This document shows, piece by piece, positions 1 to 9,827 of a stretch of DNA of 64,000 nt. The DNA comes from Cupriavidus numazuensis. Its GTDB lineage: Bacteria; Pseudomonadota; Gammaproteobacteria; Burkholderiales; Burkholderiaceae. Each line of letters starts with the position of its first letter. The stretch's first letter is position 1. A program made the position numbers and the translations under genes. The notes beneath the pieces were generated by a model. It saw only the letters and a program-made list of their open reading frames with translations, did not search any database and was not told the DNA's origin. Location: assembly GCF_905397435.1 (NCBI RefSeq), contig NZ_CAJPVI010000016.1, positions 62,001-126,000 on the forward strand, in the 5' to 3' direction.

Positions 1-907
1 CACAGACGATCAGGCGTCTTGATGGGGCCGCATGGGCACGGACATCGCGTGCAATGGCTTCGGCCGTCAGCGCGGCCAGTGTCGCCTGCACATCGGCCGG
101 CGACGGGGCAGGGCCGCCCCGCGTCGCAAGGCGTGCTTCGAGCCACGCGGGATGAAACAGGTCGCGGCCCGTACTCTTGGGCGGCGCTGCATTGAAGTAG
201 GGGTCGGCCAGGCATTCGGCCAGCAGCGCTTCATCGACGCGGCCGCTCGCGGCCCAGGCGCCGTCATCGTCGTACGGCATGCCGAGTTGTTCGCCGATCC
301 AGTAGTCGAGCAGCGCATTGCCGGGCCCGCAGTCGAAGCCGATCACGGCTCCGCCATCGCCGGGCAGCACGCTGATGTTGGAGATGCCGCCGATATTGCA
401 GACCACGCGTGCCTCGGCGCCGTCGCCAAACAGGGCCTGGTGCAAAGCAGGCACCAGCGGCGCGCCCTGGCCACCCGCCGCCACGTCGCGGCTGCGGAAA
501 TCGGCGACCACGTCGATGCCGGCCAGCTCGGCCAGCAGTGCGGGGTGCTGGCTCTGGCGCGTGTAGCCGATTTCGTCGTAGAGGCCGGGTCGATGGCGGA
601 TGGTTTGCCCATGCGCGCCGATCGCCGCGACATCGCCCGCTTGCAGTCCGGCCTGTCCGAGCAGCGTGGTCACGCAGCCGGCATAGACGCGCGCCAGTGC
701 ATTGGCGGCCAGCGCTTCGCGATGGATCTCGTTGTCGCCCGGCTGTTGCAGCTGGCCGAAGTCCGCGCGCAGCGCGTCGGGGAAGGGCTCGTGCGCGGCG
801 GCCAGCACGGCCGGGCGCTCACCGCTGAAGTCCACCAGCACGGCGTCCGCGCCGTCCATGCTGGTGCCAGACATGATGCCGATATAGCGGTCGCCTTGCG
901 CGCGCAT
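1..907 (-). CDS. anmK: Anhydro-N-acetylmuramic acid kinase, 3' end cut by window
   Basis: This cytoplasmic kinase converts 1,6-anhydroMurNAc, released by lytic transglycosylases, to MurNAc-6-phosphate in peptidoglycan recycling. The 302 visible codons start at an ATG at 907 and carry [18 protein letters not shown] at residues 10-27 (the family's N-terminal ATP-binding signature), GFDCGPGN from about residue 190 and PPKSTGRD from about residue 242. The family is about 370 residues, so roughly the last 70, including the GGGxxNP region, lie outside the window. The start is only 24 bases after the stop of the M23 peptidase gene, so the two are probably co-transcribed. AmgK and MurU, encoded near 18-21 kb, use a later product of the same pathway. 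Confidence 0.95.
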   Translation of the reverse strand, partial: MRAQGDRYIGIMSGTSMDGADAVLVDFSGERPAVLAAAHEPFPDALRADFGQLQQPGDNEIHREALAANALARVYAGCVTTLLGQAGLQAGDVAAIGAHGQTIRHRPGLYDEIGYTRQSQHPALLAELAGIDVVADFRSRDVAAGGQGAPLVPALHQALFGDGAEARVVCNIGGISNISVLPGDGGAVIGFDCGPGNALLDYWIGEQLGMPYDDDGAWAASGRVDEALLAECLADPYFNAAPPKSTGRDLFHPAWLEARLATRGGPAPSPADVQATLAALTAEAIARDVRAHAAPSRRLIVC

Positions 908-930
908 GGAGTCTCCGGGCGGAGCGGCTG

Positions 931-2325
931 TCAGTTGGCCGCGGTAAGAACGTTATAGGTGCGCAGCGCGTTGATGCGGCCGAGCATTTCGCTGGTATAG
1001 CCGAGAAATTCCTGGCGCGCCTTGCCGGTCAGCACCGGCGCTTCCATCAGCGCGATGCTCAGCGGGTTCTGCGGCACGTCGTTGAAGCGGAACTCGTAAT
1101 GCAGGTGCGGCCCGGTGGCCCAGCCGGTCTGGCCGACATAGCCGATGACCTGGCCCTGCGAGACGCGCTGGCCCTGCTGCACGCCCGCAAAGCCGGAGAG
1201 GTGGGCGTAGTAGGTCGAGTAGCCGTTCGCGTGCTTCACGATGATGATGTTGCCGTAGCCGTTCTGCTGCCCGACAAAGTCGATCGTGCCTTCGCCGGTC
1301 GAAAGCACCTTGGTGCCGGTCGGCGCGGCGAAGTCTACGCCCTTGTGCTGGGCCCACGCATGGTGCAGCGGATGCTCGCGGCCGCCAAAGCCCGACGACA
1401 CGCGCGAGAATTCCACTGGCGAACGCAGGAACGGACGCTTCATGCTGCGGCCGTCGAACGTGTAGTACGCGCCGTTGTTTTCCCCTTCCGGTGCGAACCA
1501 CAGGGCCTGGTGGAGCTGGTTGCGATTGATCAGTTCGATCGCAATCACGCGGCCGTTGCGGATGAACGCGCCGTCCTGGAAGCCCGCTTCGTAGATGATG
1601 CGGAAGCGGTCGCCGCTGGCGATGTCATGCTGGAAGTCGATCACGCCCGAGAAGATCGACAGCATCTGCTGCACGATGTCGTCGGGCACATTGGCTGTGT
1701 CCATGGCCTTGAAGAAGCCGGCCGAGGAAATCGAGCCGGACGCCATTTCATAGCGCAGGTCGTTGTCGACGTTCTGCACGCGCGCCTTGTACGTGGTCGT
1801 TCCACCGGCCTTTGCCGGCTCGACCCGCTCGATCACGAGTTCGCGCGAAGTCGCGGCATTGCCGCCCAGGTTGGCCTGCAGCGAGACCAGCATATTGCTG
1901 TCGTCGATCTCCGCCTGTACGGCCTGACCGGGATTGACGTTGAACAGGCCGCGCGCGGTCGGGTTCTTCAGGATGAAGGCCTGCGCATCGGGATCGTCCA
2001 CGCCAAGGCGGCGCAGCAGCGAGCCGATGGTGTCGCCGCGCTGCATGCGCTCCTGGCGCACGTAGACGGCATCGGTATCGATATCGGAAATCTGTTCGAG
2101 CTGTTCGCGCACATCGGGCATGCGCAGCGGCTCGTTCACGCGCGGCGCAAGCGGGTCATTGAAGGCGCTGCGCGGCGCGACGCCCATGGCGGCGGCCATG
2201 CCGAGCGTGAACATCGCACCCACCGAAGCGGTGAGTTGTTTGCGCCGTCGCGCATGCTGGGGGCTGGTCGGGTCGACGAGAACCACCAGCTCGCGCGCGA
2301 AAACTTCGCGGAGTCTGGACCACAT
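931..2325 (-). CDS. M23 family murein DD-endopeptidase (MepM-like)
   Basis: The 464-residue protein is a probable periplasmic metallopeptidase that cuts peptidoglycan cross-links. A single N-terminal membrane anchor lies at about residues 31-51. A central region resembling OapA/LysM-type segments precedes the C-terminal LytM (M23) domain. The domain shows [12 protein letters not shown] (first zinc ligands, HxxxD), [13 protein letters not shown], and GPHLHYEFR (HxH). A GTG at 2328 sits immediately before the ATG at 2325; I chose the ATG because both read into the same protein. The gene is divergent from tyrS and lies directly upstream of anmK, so a peptidoglycan cutter is paired with a recycling enzyme. 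The exact bond specificity is inferred from family resemblance only. Confidence 0.9.
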   Translation of the reverse strand: MWSRLREVFARELVVLVDPTSPQHARRRKQLTASVGAMFTLGMAAAMGVAPRSAFNDPLAPRVNEPLRMPDVREQLEQISDIDTDAVYVRQERMQRGDTIGSLLRRLGVDDPDAQAFILKNPTARGLFNVNPGQAVQAEIDDSNMLVSLQANLGGNAATSRELVIERVEPAKAGGTTTYKARVQNVDNDLRYEMASGSISSAGFFKAMDTANVPDDIVQQMLSIFSGVIDFQHDIASGDRFRIIYEAGFQDGAFIRNGRVIAIELINRNQLHQALWFAPEGENNGAYYTFDGRSMKRPFLRSPVEFSRVSSGFGGREHPLHHAWAQHKGVDFAAPTGTKVLSTGEGTIDFVGQQNGYGNIIIVKHANGYSTYYAHLSGFAGVQQGQRVSQGQVIGYVGQTGWATGPHLHYEFRFNDVPQNPLSIALMEAPVLTGKARQEFLGYTSEMLGRINALRTYNVLTAAN

Positions 2326-2555
2326 CACGTAAAATTCAACCTTGGTCTGGGCACCGCTGCCGCAACGATGTGTGTCGTCTGCCTTCCTCCCCCGAGGTGC
2401 GGCGCGGGCTGTTCATCTTTATTTGCCGCCTAGAATGGCGGGTGGCGCACGGGCTTAGTGCCACGTTGTGCCGCAAAGCGCGGATTATACCAAGAACCGG
2501 CCCGGGGCCGAGTGGCGCATCCGCCAAATTTTCATGTATTTCAAAGACTTACGTC

Positions 2556-3797
2556 ATGACTGAAGCTTCCTCCGGCCCCGCGGCCAAATATCCCCTCACG
2601 CCGTCGGTGATGCACGCGCTGGAGGTGTCCAAGCGCGGCTGCGACGAACTGCTGATCGAAGCCGAATGGCTGCAGAAGCTGGCCCGCAGCGAGGCGACCG
2701 GCGTTCCGCTGCGCATCAAGCTCGGCCTCGACCCCACCGCGCCCGACATCCACATCGGCCACACGGTGGTGCTGAACAAGCTGCGTCAGCTGCAAGACCT
2801 GGGCCATCAGGTGATTTTCCTGATCGGCGATTTCACCTCGACCATCGGCGATCCGTCCGGCCGCAACAGCACCCGGCCGCCGCTGACGCGCGAGCAGATC
2901 GAGGCCAACGCCCAGACTTACTACCGCCAGGCCAGCCTGGTGCTCGATCCGGCCCGCACCGAGATCCGCTACAACAGCGAGTGGTGTGATCCGCTCGGCG
3001 CACGCGGCATGATCCAGCTCGCTGCCAAGTACACCGTGGCCCGGATGATGGAGCGTGACGACTTCACCAAACGGTTCCGGTCTGGGATTCCCATTTCGGT
3101 GCATGAGTTCCTTTATCCGCTCATGCAGGGCTACGATTCGGTCGCGCTGAAGTCCGATCTGGAGCTTGGCGGCACCGATCAGAAGTTCAACCTGCTGGTC
3201 GGGCGCGAGTTGCAGAAGGAATACGGCCAGGAGCCGCAGTGCATCCTGACCATGCCGCTGCTGGTCGGCCTGGACGGCGTCGAGAAGATGTCGAAGTCCA
3301 AGGGCAACTACGTCGGCGTGACCGAGGCGCCCAACGAGATGTTCGGCAAGCTGATGAGCATTTCGGACGACCTGATGTGGCAGTACTTCACGCTGCTGTC
3401 GTTCCGTCCGCTCGCCGAGATCGACCTGATGAAGCAGGAAATCGCGGCCGGCCGCAATCCGCGCGACTGCAAGGTGCTGCTGGCGCAGGAGATCGTGGCC
3501 CGCTTCCACAGCCAGGCCGATGCCGAAAAGGCACTTGAGGACTTCAACCACCGCGCGCGCGGCGGCGTGCCGGACGATATCCCGGCAGTCAGCCTGTCGG
3601 GCGCCCCGCTAGGCATTGCGCAGCTGCTCAAGCAGGCCAACCTGGTGCCGTCCACGTCCGAGGCCAACCGCAATATCGAGCAGGGCGGCGTGAAGATCGA
3701 TGGCGCGACCGTCAGCGACAAGGCCGTCAAGGTAGCCGCGGGCACTTACGTGGTGCAGGTCGGCAAGCGCCGCTTTGCCCGCGTGACGCTGGCCTGA
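2556..3797 (+). CDS. tyrS: Tyrosyl-tRNA synthetase
   Basis: This class I aminoacyl-tRNA synthetase charges tRNA-Tyr in the cytoplasm. The 413-residue protein has the HIGH-type motif in [13 protein letters not shown] near residue 55, the KMSKS motif in [11 protein letters not shown] near residue 245, and a C-terminal S4-like RNA-binding region that starts around residue 345. The start is the ATG of [13 protein letters not shown]; upstream codons in the same frame give no family-like sequence. The intergenic gap to the divergent M23 gene is about 230 bases and must hold both promoters. The gene is followed after 8 bases by dtd, a functional partner because Dtd removes wrongly attached D-tyrosine from tRNA-Tyr. 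Confidence 0.98.
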   Translation: MTEASSGPAAKYPLTPSVMHALEVSKRGCDELLIEAEWLQKLARSEATGVPLRIKLGLDPTAPDIHIGHTVVLNKLRQLQDLGHQVIFLIGDFTSTIGDPSGRNSTRPPLTREQIEANAQTYYRQASLVLDPARTEIRYNSEWCDPLGARGMIQLAAKYTVARMMERDDFTKRFRSGIPISVHEFLYPLMQGYDSVALKSDLELGGTDQKFNLLVGRELQKEYGQEPQCILTMPLLVGLDGVEKMSKSKGNYVGVTEAPNEMFGKLMSISDDLMWQYFTLLSFRPLAEIDLMKQEIAAGRNPRDCKVLLAQEIVARFHSQADAEKALEDFNHRARGGVPDDIPAVSLSGAPLGIAQLLKQANLVPSTSEANRNIEQGGVKIDGATVSDKAVKVAAGTYVVQVGKRRFARVTLA

Positions 3798-3805
3798 GGC
3801 GGGCG

Positions 3806-4276
3806 ATGATCGCACTGATCCAGCGCGTCTCGCAGGCCCGCGTGACGGTCGAGGGCCGCACCACCGGAGAGATTGGCGCCGGGCTGCTGGCGCTGGTCTG
3901 CGCCGAGCGCGGCGACACCGAGGCGCAAGCCGACCGCCTGCTCGCCAAGATGCTGTCCTACCGCGTGTTTTCGGACGCCGACGGCAAGATGAACCTGCCG
4001 GTCCAGAACATGGACGGCAACGGCGGGGCGGGCGGACTGCTGGTGGTGTCGCAGTTCACACTGGCGGCCGATACCAACAGCGGCACCCGGCCCAGCTTCA
4101 CGCCGGCGGCATCGCCCGAGGACGGGCGCCGCCTCTACGAGTATTTCGTCGAGCGTGCGCGTGCATCGCACCCGCATGTGCAGACCGGCGAGTTCGGCGC
4201 GATGATGCAGGTGAGCCTGACCAACGACGGACCGGTGACGTTCTGGCTGCGCGTGCCGCCGCCCGGCAACGCCTGA
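3806..4276 (+). CDS. dtd: D-aminoacyl-tRNA deacylase
   Basis: The enzyme hydrolyses D-aminoacyl-tRNA, which keeps D-amino acids out of protein. The 156-residue product begins [17 protein letters not shown] and contains the two diagnostic motifs: SQFTLAAD at about residue 83 and NSGTRPSF, the cross-subunit Gly-Pro region, at about residue 91. Length matches the family (about 145-155). It lies 8 bases after tyrS and is almost certainly co-transcribed with it. The C terminus ends in a short PPPGNA tail of no obvious function. Confidence 0.97.
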   Translation: MIALIQRVSQARVTVEGRTTGEIGAGLLALVCAERGDTEAQADRLLAKMLSYRVFSDADGKMNLPVQNMDGNGGAGGLLVVSQFTLAADTNSGTRPSFTPAASPEDGRRLYEYFVERARASHPHVQTGEFGAMMQVSLTNDGPVTFWLRVPPPGNA

Positions 4277-4350
4277 CCCAAGAGGCCGTACAGGCAACAG
4301 GAAACAACGATGGCCGCGCCGGCGCGGCCATCCACAGACAGGAGAGACAA

Positions 4351-4998
4351 ATGAAACTCTGGAGCAAGTCCTTCGCCGACAACGCGCCGATTCCGGGCGA
4401 GTTCGCTTTCTGCGTGCCTGATGCCGCCGCGCACGTCGCGCTGTCGAGCAACCGCAATCCGGACCTGCACTGGGAAGATGCACCGGCCCAGACGCGGTCC
4501 TTCGTCCTGATCTGCCATGACCGCGACGTCCCGAGCCAGGGCGACGACGTCAACCAGGAAGGCCGCGAAGTGCCGGCATCGCTGCCGCGCGTGGACTTCT
4601 ACCACTGGGTGCTGGTCGACATGCCGCCGGGCCTGACCTCGATCGCCGCGGCCTCGCACAGCGACGGCGTGATCGCGCGCGGCAAGCCCGGCCCGGAAGC
4701 GGCCGGCGGCACCGCGACCGCGGGTGGCCTGCGTCACGGCATCAACGACTACACCGGCTGGTTCGCCAACGACGCCGACATGAAGGGCGACTACTACGGC
4801 TACGACGGCCCGTGCCCGCCGTGGAACGACACGTTGCTGCACCACTACGTGTTCACGGTCTACGCGCTTGATGTCGACCGCGTGCCGCTGGACGGCAAGT
4901 TCACGGGCGCGCAGGTACTGGAAGCCATTCGCGGCCATGTGCTGGCACAGGCCAGCCTGACCGGCACCTACACGCTCAATCCCAAGGTAGCTGGCTGA
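4351..4998 (+). CDS. YbhB/YbcL family PEBP-like protein
   Basis: A 215-residue member of the phosphatidylethanolamine-binding protein superfamily (Raf-kinase-inhibitor-like in eukaryotes), whose bacterial role is poorly defined. Visible family features include the FVLICHDRDVP strand near the ligand site, the FYHWVLVDMP segment, and the GYDGPCPPWNDTLLHHYVFTVYALD block that lines the anion pocket. There is no signal peptide, so it is probably cytoplasmic. The ATG at 4351 follows AGGAGAGACAA, a good ribosome site. It is 74 bases downstream of dtd in the same direction. Ligand and function cannot be told from sequence. Confidence 0.88.
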   Translation: MKLWSKSFADNAPIPGEFAFCVPDAAAHVALSSNRNPDLHWEDAPAQTRSFVLICHDRDVPSQGDDVNQEGREVPASLPRVDFYHWVLVDMPPGLTSIAAASHSDGVIARGKPGPEAAGGTATAGGLRHGINDYTGWFANDADMKGDYYGYDGPCPPWNDTLLHHYVFTVYALDVDRVPLDGKFTGAQVLEAIRGHVLAQASLTGTYTLNPKVAG

Positions 4999-5057
4999 GG
5001 CCGGGCGGCCGGCAGGCGCCGGTCGGTGGCAAGCGCAAGGAAATGCAAGGAAAGGGC

Positions 5058-5732
5058 ATGTTGCAAAGCTCCGGGCCGCATTCGCTGGCCTACACGCACC
5101 TGATCGTGATCCGTCATGGCGAGACGGCCTGGAACCGCGAGCGCCGGCTGCAAGGCCAGCTCGACATCCCGCTCAACGAGACCGGCGAGGCCCAGGCCCG
5201 CGCGCTGGCCGCGGCACTGGCCGGCGAGCCGATCGATGCGGTCTATTCGAGCGACCTCGGCCGCGCGATGCAGACCGCCGCGCCCCTGGCCGAGACCCTT
5301 GGCCTGAAGGTCCGCTCCGAGCCGCGCCTGCGCGAGCGCAGCTACGGCACGCTGCAGGGCATGACCTACGCCGAGGTCGCCGAGAAGCTGCCCGAGGACT
5401 TCGCGCGCTGGCAGGCGCGCGTGCCCGACTACACGCCGCCGCAGGGGGAATCGCTCGCGCAGTTCCATGAGCGGGCCGTCGAGATCGCGCTGTCGCTGTC
5501 GCGCCGGCATCCGGGCGAGCGTATCGCGCTGGTCGCACACGGCGGCGTGCTCGACTGCCTCTACCGGGAAGCCACCGGCATGACGCTGGAGGCGCCGCGC
5601 CAGCACGAGCTGCTCAACGCCAGCATCAACCGGCTGCGCAGCGACAGCCATCATCTGACGCTCGCGCAGTGGGGCGACGTCACGCACCTCGAAACGCTGG
5701 CGCTGGACGAAGTGGACCGGCGCGTCCCCTGA
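5058..5732 (+). CDS. Histidine phosphatase family protein (phosphoglycerate mutase-like)
   Basis: A 224-residue enzyme of the cofactor-independent branch of the histidine phosphatase superfamily. The catalytic RHG motif is in LIVIRHGETAWNRERRLQG, and the second catalytic histidine is in IALVAHGGVLDCLYR. It could be a GpmB-like phosphatase or an alpha-ribazole phosphatase; substrate is undecided. Two in-frame ATGs exist, at 5043 and 5058. I prefer 5058 because AAGGAAAGG sits 2 bases before it at the usual offset, while 5043 has its purine run too close. It is on the same strand as the PEBP gene and convergent with yhhQ. Confidence 0.88.
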   Translation: MLQSSGPHSLAYTHLIVIRHGETAWNRERRLQGQLDIPLNETGEAQARALAAALAGEPIDAVYSSDLGRAMQTAAPLAETLGLKVRSEPRLRERSYGTLQGMTYAEVAEKLPEDFARWQARVPDYTPPQGESLAQFHERAVEIALSLSRRHPGERIALVAHGGVLDCLYREATGMTLEAPRQHELLNASINRLRSDSHHLTLAQWGDVTHLETLALDEVDRRVP

Positions 5733-5760
5733 CGCTCCGCGCGCTGCCGCGCCGCAGACC

Positions 5761-6489
5761 TCAGACGCGGATGCGGAACGGCGTGAAGTCGGTATTGCGG
5801 TCGTACCAGTCCTCGTTCTCGGCGCGCTTGAGGAAATTCACGACCTTGTAGGTGACCGGCGTCATCACGACTTCCCAGCCGGTCTTCAGCACGTACTGCG
5901 CCACCGCGACCTGGATCACCTTCTCGAGCGGCCAGATGCCGTAGAACGCGATTACGTAGAACAACGACGAATCGACGAGTTCGCCGGCCAGGGTCGAGCC
6001 GATGGTACGCGTCCACAGCCACCGTCCGCCCGTCCATAGCTTCATCCTGGCCAGTACATAGCTGTTGGCGAAGCTGCCGCAGCAAAAGGCGATCAGCGAC
6101 CCGAACGCGATGCGCCAGGTATTGCCGAACACATCCTCCAGGCTCTTCTGGTAATCGGCCATGAACGGCGCCACCGGCATGTGCAGTACCACCAGGCTCA
6201 TGAACGTGGCGAACGCCAGCGCCGCGAAGCCGGCCCACACGACGCGGCGATCCCGGCCATAGCCATAGACTTCGGTCAGCACGTCGCCAAAGATGTACGA
6301 GATCGGGAAGAACAGTACGCCGGCGCCGAAGGTCACTGGTCCCAGCACCGGCAGCGTGACCTGCGCGGCTTTGGCGGCCCCAATCAGGTTCGAGCACAGC
6401 AGCACGGTGACGAAGGCCACCATGACCAGGTCGTAGTAGCGGTAGACGCGCCCGGTGGTATGGGTGGGGGCGGTGGGCAGGGCGGACAT
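5761..6489 (-). CDS. yhhQ: Queuosine precursor transporter
   Basis: An inner-membrane carrier of the YhhQ/QPTR family (formerly DUF165) that imports queuosine precursors for tRNA modification. The 242 residues contain about six hydrophobic spans, starting YYDLVMVAFVTVLLCSNLIGA. The family pattern ISYIFGDVLTEVYGYGRDRRVVWAGF is near residue 70, and RTIGSTLAGELVDSSLFYVIAFYG is near residue 165. A soluble tail ends DRNTDFTPFRIRV. It is convergent with the histidine phosphatase gene, leaving under 30 bases between the stops. I looked for a preQ1 riboswitch in its short leader and did not find one. Confidence 0.93.
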   Translation of the reverse strand: MSALPTAPTHTTGRVYRYYDLVMVAFVTVLLCSNLIGAAKAAQVTLPVLGPVTFGAGVLFFPISYIFGDVLTEVYGYGRDRRVVWAGFAALAFATFMSLVVLHMPVAPFMADYQKSLEDVFGNTWRIAFGSLIAFCCGSFANSYVLARMKLWTGGRWLWTRTIGSTLAGELVDSSLFYVIAFYGIWPLEKVIQVAVAQYVLKTGWEVVMTPVTYKVVNFLKRAENEDWYDRNTDFTPFRIRV

Positions 6490-6578
6490 GGATGTTCCCG
6501 GTTTGGCAGGCGCGCATAGGTGCCTGTTGCTTTTTCGCGGGATTATGCCAGCCGGAGCGCTGTCTTGCCGTGCCGCAA

Positions 6579-6603
6579 GAAAAATCCCGGCCAGGGCCGG
6601 GAT
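6579..6603 (-). terminator. Rho-independent terminator after the SYLF lipoprotein gene
   Basis: On the minus strand the RNA forms a 9-bp stem, ATCCCGGCC and GGCCGGGAT around a 2-base centre, followed at once by a run of five U. It lies about 50 bases past the stop at 6654 and just upstream of yhhQ, so it separates the two minus-strand genes. This implies that yhhQ has its own promoter in the 75 bases between. Confidence 0.85.
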
Positions 6604-6653
6604 GGTGCGCGCAGAGCGGCCGGGCGGCTGGGCCGCCGGCCTTCACGCCGGTT

Positions 6654-7238
6654 TCAGATGTCCAGCTTGGAGATCTTGGCGCCGTTGATCGACGCATCGA
6701 ACATCAGGCCCGCGTTGGTCTGCACGAAGCCCACGACCGGCTGCTGGCTGGTCAGGGTATCGAGCTGGCCATTGGCGCCGATCTTGGCCAATGCCACGTT
6801 CGCGTCGGCGCCGGCGGTCCAGCCCTTGCTCGACACGAACTTGTTGTACGCCTCCGGCGTCATGAACATGATGATGATGGCCTTGGACTGGCCACCGGCG
6901 GTCAGGCCGACCGAGGCCTGCGCGGTGCTGTAGTAGCCGACGGTCGAGCCCTTGGAGCGCAGCGCGCCCTCGCCGTACTCGCCGCCGACCACGAGGCCGG
7001 CCGCAATGACGCGCGGGAACACCAGGATACCTTGCGCGCGGTTTGCCAGTTCGCGCGAACCGTTGGTCGAGGAATACAGGCGGTTCAACGCGCCATCAAC
7101 ACCCGCATCGATTTCCTGTCTTTTCGCTGCCGGATCGGACGAGGCCTTGGTGCCTGTCGTCGTACAGCCAACCGTGAACGCAGTGGCGACGAGCAGCCCC
7201 GATCCGGCAACCCGGGTAACAAAATGGCGTCGATTCAT
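6654..7238 (-). CDS. SYLF (Ysc84-type) domain lipoprotein
   Basis: A 194-residue exported protein with an N-terminal signal MNRRHFVTRVAGSGLLVATAF and the lipobox TVGC at about residues 22-25, so it is probably anchored to a membrane by lipidated Cys25. The rest matches the SYLF/Ysc84 lipid-binding domain: ANRAQGILVFPRVIAAGLVVGGEYGEG, then STVGYYSTAQASVGLTAGGQSK, then GWTAGADANVALAKIG and a C-terminal VVGFVQTNAGLMFDASINGAKISKL. In eukaryotes this domain binds phosphoinositides; its bacterial role is not settled. It lies 44 bases downstream of the exported duplicated-domain protein at 7283 and may be co-transcribed with it. Confidence 0.9.
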   Translation of the reverse strand: MNRRHFVTRVAGSGLLVATAFTVGCTTTGTKASSDPAAKRQEIDAGVDGALNRLYSSTNGSRELANRAQGILVFPRVIAAGLVVGGEYGEGALRSKGSTVGYYSTAQASVGLTAGGQSKAIIIMFMTPEAYNKFVSSKGWTAGADANVALAKIGANGQLDTLTSQQPVVGFVQTNAGLMFDASINGAKISKLDI

Positions 7239-7282
7239 AGGTAACCTCCTGGTGGGGTAAAGTAACCGCGTCGGGTACGAAG

Positions 7283-7876
7283 TCAGTTGGCTGCGGATGC
7301 AGCCGGGGCCCTGACCGTAATGGCTACGACTTCACGATAGACGATCTTTGCCATCTGACCACGCTGGATCTTGGTCAGATCGATGGCAGGATCTTCCACC
7401 TTGACCGTGCGCAAGGTTTCGCGCGGGCCGCGGAACGTGACCAGGTGCTTGGCCGGGTCGACCTTCGTGATCTCCGCCGTCACCGTCGTGGTGATCTCGC
7501 GCATGACGCCGGGCTTGCTGCCTTCCGCGGCGCGCGAGGTACGCTCCACCGATTCCGCGAGTGCGGTCGCCTTGCTGTCGACGGGCTCGAGCGATGCCAC
7601 GAGCGCCGCGCCGCGCGCGATGGTGAGGATATCCCCCTTGCGAATCTGCCCGAAGTTCTTGGCTTCGTCTCCGGCGACGAGTTCGACGACATTGCCGCGC
7701 GGGCCTTGTACCAGCACGGCCTTGGTGTTCGGGTCGATATCAATGATCTTGCCGCTGACCACGGCCTCCTCGGCAACGCCGACCGGAGCCTGCGGACGCT
7801 GGGCGTAGGCACTGGTGGCGAAGAGCATGGCCGCAGCGAGTACCGCGGCGGGCAGGGAGGACGGACGACGGATCAT
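7283..7876 (-). CDS. Exported protein with an internally duplicated domain, function unknown
   Basis: I do not recognise a named family. The 197-residue product has a clear signal peptide ending SAYA before QRPQAP (about residue 26). Two tandem units of about 60 residues follow and align with each other: the first has VVSGKIIDIDPNTKAVLVQG and PRGNVVEL...IRKGD, the second has TVTAEITKVDPAKHLVTFRG and PRETLRTV...IQRGQ. The units are joined by a linker rich in Ser, Glu and Ala. The repeated IDPxTKxVxxxGP pattern suggests small beta-barrels. The ATG at 7876 is preceded by AAGGAAAG; a GTG at 7930 is in frame but would put residues ahead of the signal. It is likely periplasmic and is upstream of the SYLF lipoprotein gene. 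Confidence 0.85.
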   Translation of the reverse strand: MIRRPSSLPAAVLAAAMLFATSAYAQRPQAPVGVAEEAVVSGKIIDIDPNTKAVLVQGPRGNVVELVAGDEAKNFGQIRKGDILTIARGAALVASLEPVDSKATALAESVERTSRAAEGSKPGVMREITTTVTAEITKVDPAKHLVTFRGPRETLRTVKVEDPAIDLTKIQRGQMAKIVYREVVAITVRAPAASAAN

Positions 7877-8079
7877 GGCTTTCCTTGGAGAAGGTGACGC
7901 GCCGTGCCGGCCGGCACGACTGCCAGGCACCCGGGCGAGGGTACCGTTGAAGCCATTGTGGACAATCGGGCAGGGGCCAGCAATCCACTTCGAAAAAATT
8001 TGGGGTGCGAGACAAAAATGTTTAATTGACGTCCCGACCAGCCGCCGAGGGGGCTTGCCGCAGTGCAGCAGGCCCTCGG

Positions 8080-9138
8080 TTATTCGCCGTCGATCAGGTC
8101 GCCACTGTCGCCGGCTTGCGGCGATGCCAGGCCAAAATGGCGGTAGGCGGCGGCCGTCGCGACGCGCCCGCGGGGCGTACGCTGCAGATAGCCTTGCTGG
8201 ATCAGGTAGGGCTCGAGCACGTCTTCGATGGTGTCGCGTTCCTCGCCAATTGCCGCAGCGAGGTTGTCGACGCCGACCGGGCCGCCGCCGAACTTATGCA
8301 GCACGGCTTCGAGCAGCTTGCGGTCCATCAGGTCGAACCCGACGCGATCCACGTCCAGCATGGCCAGCGCGGCGTCCGCGATCTCGCGGGTGATGGTGCC
8401 ATCGCCCTTGACTTCGGCGTAATCGCGCACGCGGCGCAGCAGGCGGTTGGCGATCCGCGGCGTGCCACGCGCACGGCGTGCAATCTCCAGAGACCCCTGC
8501 GGGTCGATGTGCGCGCCGAGCAGTTGTGCGGAACGCGTGACAATGCGCGCGAGTTCCTCGGCCGTATAGAACTCCAGCCGCGCCACGATGCCGAAGCGGT
8601 CGCGCAGCGGGTTGGTCAGCATACCGGCGCGCGTGGTGGCGCCGACCAGCGTGAACGGCTGCAGGTCGAGCTTGACCGAACGGGCCGCGGGGCCTTCGCC
8701 GATCATGATGTCGATCTGGTAGTCCTCGAGCGCCGGGTACAGGATTTCCTCGACGACCGGCGACAGCCGGTGGATCTCGTCGATGAACAGCACGTCGTTG
8801 GCTTCGAGGTTGGTCAGCAGTGCGGCCAGATCGCCGGGGCGTTCGAGCACGGGGCCCGAGGTCTGGCGCAGGTTCACGCCCATTTCGCGCGCGATGATGT
8901 GGGCCAGCGTGGTCTTGCCCAGGCCCGGCGGCCCGAACAGCAGCACATGGTCCAGCGCCTCGCGGCGATTGCGCGCCGCGTGCATGAAGATGTCGAGCTG
9001 CCCGCGCACCTTCTCTTGGCCCACATACTCGTCGAGCAGCTTGGGCCGCAGCGCGCGCTCGAACGCCTCTTCGCGCGAGGAAGCGGGCGTGGCCGAGATC
9101 ACGCGGTCGGGGGCGGAAAACTTGTCGGTTTCAATCAT
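8080..9138 (-). CDS. ruvB: Holliday junction branch migration ATPase RuvB
   Basis: The hexameric AAA+ motor drives branch migration with RuvA. The 352-residue protein has Walker A in [12 protein letters not shown] near residue 70, Walker B in [12 protein letters not shown] near residue 117, the sensor region [12 protein letters not shown], the arginine-rich segment [22 protein letters not shown], and a C-terminal winged helix ending [17 protein letters not shown]. It starts 34 bases after the stop of ruvA, on the same strand, as expected of a ruvAB operon. No SOS box was seen immediately upstream of ruvA. Confidence 0.98.
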   Translation of the reverse strand: MIETDKFSAPDRVISATPASSREEAFERALRPKLLDEYVGQEKVRGQLDIFMHAARNRREALDHVLLFGPPGLGKTTLAHIIAREMGVNLRQTSGPVLERPGDLAALLTNLEANDVLFIDEIHRLSPVVEEILYPALEDYQIDIMIGEGPAARSVKLDLQPFTLVGATTRAGMLTNPLRDRFGIVARLEFYTAEELARIVTRSAQLLGAHIDPQGSLEIARRARGTPRIANRLLRRVRDYAEVKGDGTITREIADAALAMLDVDRVGFDLMDRKLLEAVLHKFGGGPVGVDNLAAAIGEERDTIEDVLEPYLIQQGYLQRTPRGRVATAAAYRHFGLASPQAGDSGDLIDGE

Positions 9139-9172
9139 GGCTGCGGCGTCTGGTATCGCGCTATTTTACGCC

Positions 9173-9754
9173 TCACGCCTTGGACAAGGCCTTCAGCGCC
9201 AGCTTGATACCGTCCGAGACACCCGTGCCGGCGGGCACCTGCTTGATGGCCGTGGCCGCTTCCTTTTCCGAATAGCCGAGTGCCAGCAGTGCGTTGAGGA
9301 TATCGACCGCGCTGTCGTGCACGGGCGCCGCGCCCGGCGCGTGGCCGAGTTCGGCACCAAGCTTGCCCTTGAGCTCGAGCATCAGCCGCTCGGCGGTCTT
9401 CTTGCCGATGCCGGGCACGCGCGTGAGACGACCGGCTTCCTGCAGCGTGATGGCCTGGGCCAGTTCCGCCACCGACATGCCCGACAGCACAGCCAGTGCC
9501 ATGCGCGCGCCGATGCCGGTGATCTTGATCAGCTCGCGGAATGTATTGCGCTCGGCCGCAGTGCCGAAGCCATAGAGCAGGTGCGCGTCCTCGCGCACGA
9601 TCAACTGCGTGAGCAGCGTCACCGGCTGGCCGGTCGCGGGCAGGTTGTAGAACGTGCTCATCGGCACATCGATCTCGTAGCCGACGCCGTGGCAGTCCAC
9701 CAGCAGGTGCGGAGGGTTTTTCTCGATAAGCGTGCCGGCGATGCGTCCGATCAT
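9173..9754 (-). CDS. ruvA: Holliday junction DNA helicase subunit RuvA
   Basis: RuvA binds the four-way junction and loads RuvB. The 193-residue product starts [20 protein letters not shown] (OB-fold domain I). Domain II has two helix-hairpin-helix units, [20 protein letters not shown] and [20 protein letters not shown]. After a flexible linker, domain III ([19 protein letters not shown]) contacts RuvB. The ATG at 9754 matches the family N terminus; the same frame is open far upstream into the glpQ gene but gives no RuvA-like sequence there. It lies 74 bases downstream of glpQ. Confidence 0.97.
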   Translation of the reverse strand: MIGRIAGTLIEKNPPHLLVDCHGVGYEIDVPMSTFYNLPATGQPVTLLTQLIVREDAHLLYGFGTAAERNTFRELIKITGIGARMALAVLSGMSVAELAQAITLQEAGRLTRVPGIGKKTAERLMLELKGKLGAELGHAPGAAPVHDSAVDILNALLALGYSEKEAATAIKQVPAGTGVSDGIKLALKALSKA

Positions 9755-9827
9755 GGTGTTTGCAGTAAAGGTCGGTTCAACGTTCTTGCGGAAGGCCGCA
9801 AGTGTAGCCCAGCGGCGTGTCGCGGAT

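Noticed and set aside
6490-6580. preQ1 riboswitch upstream of yhhQ
   Set aside because: No preQ1-I or preQ1-II core pattern is visible in the short leader; the only strong structure is the terminator of the upstream gene.
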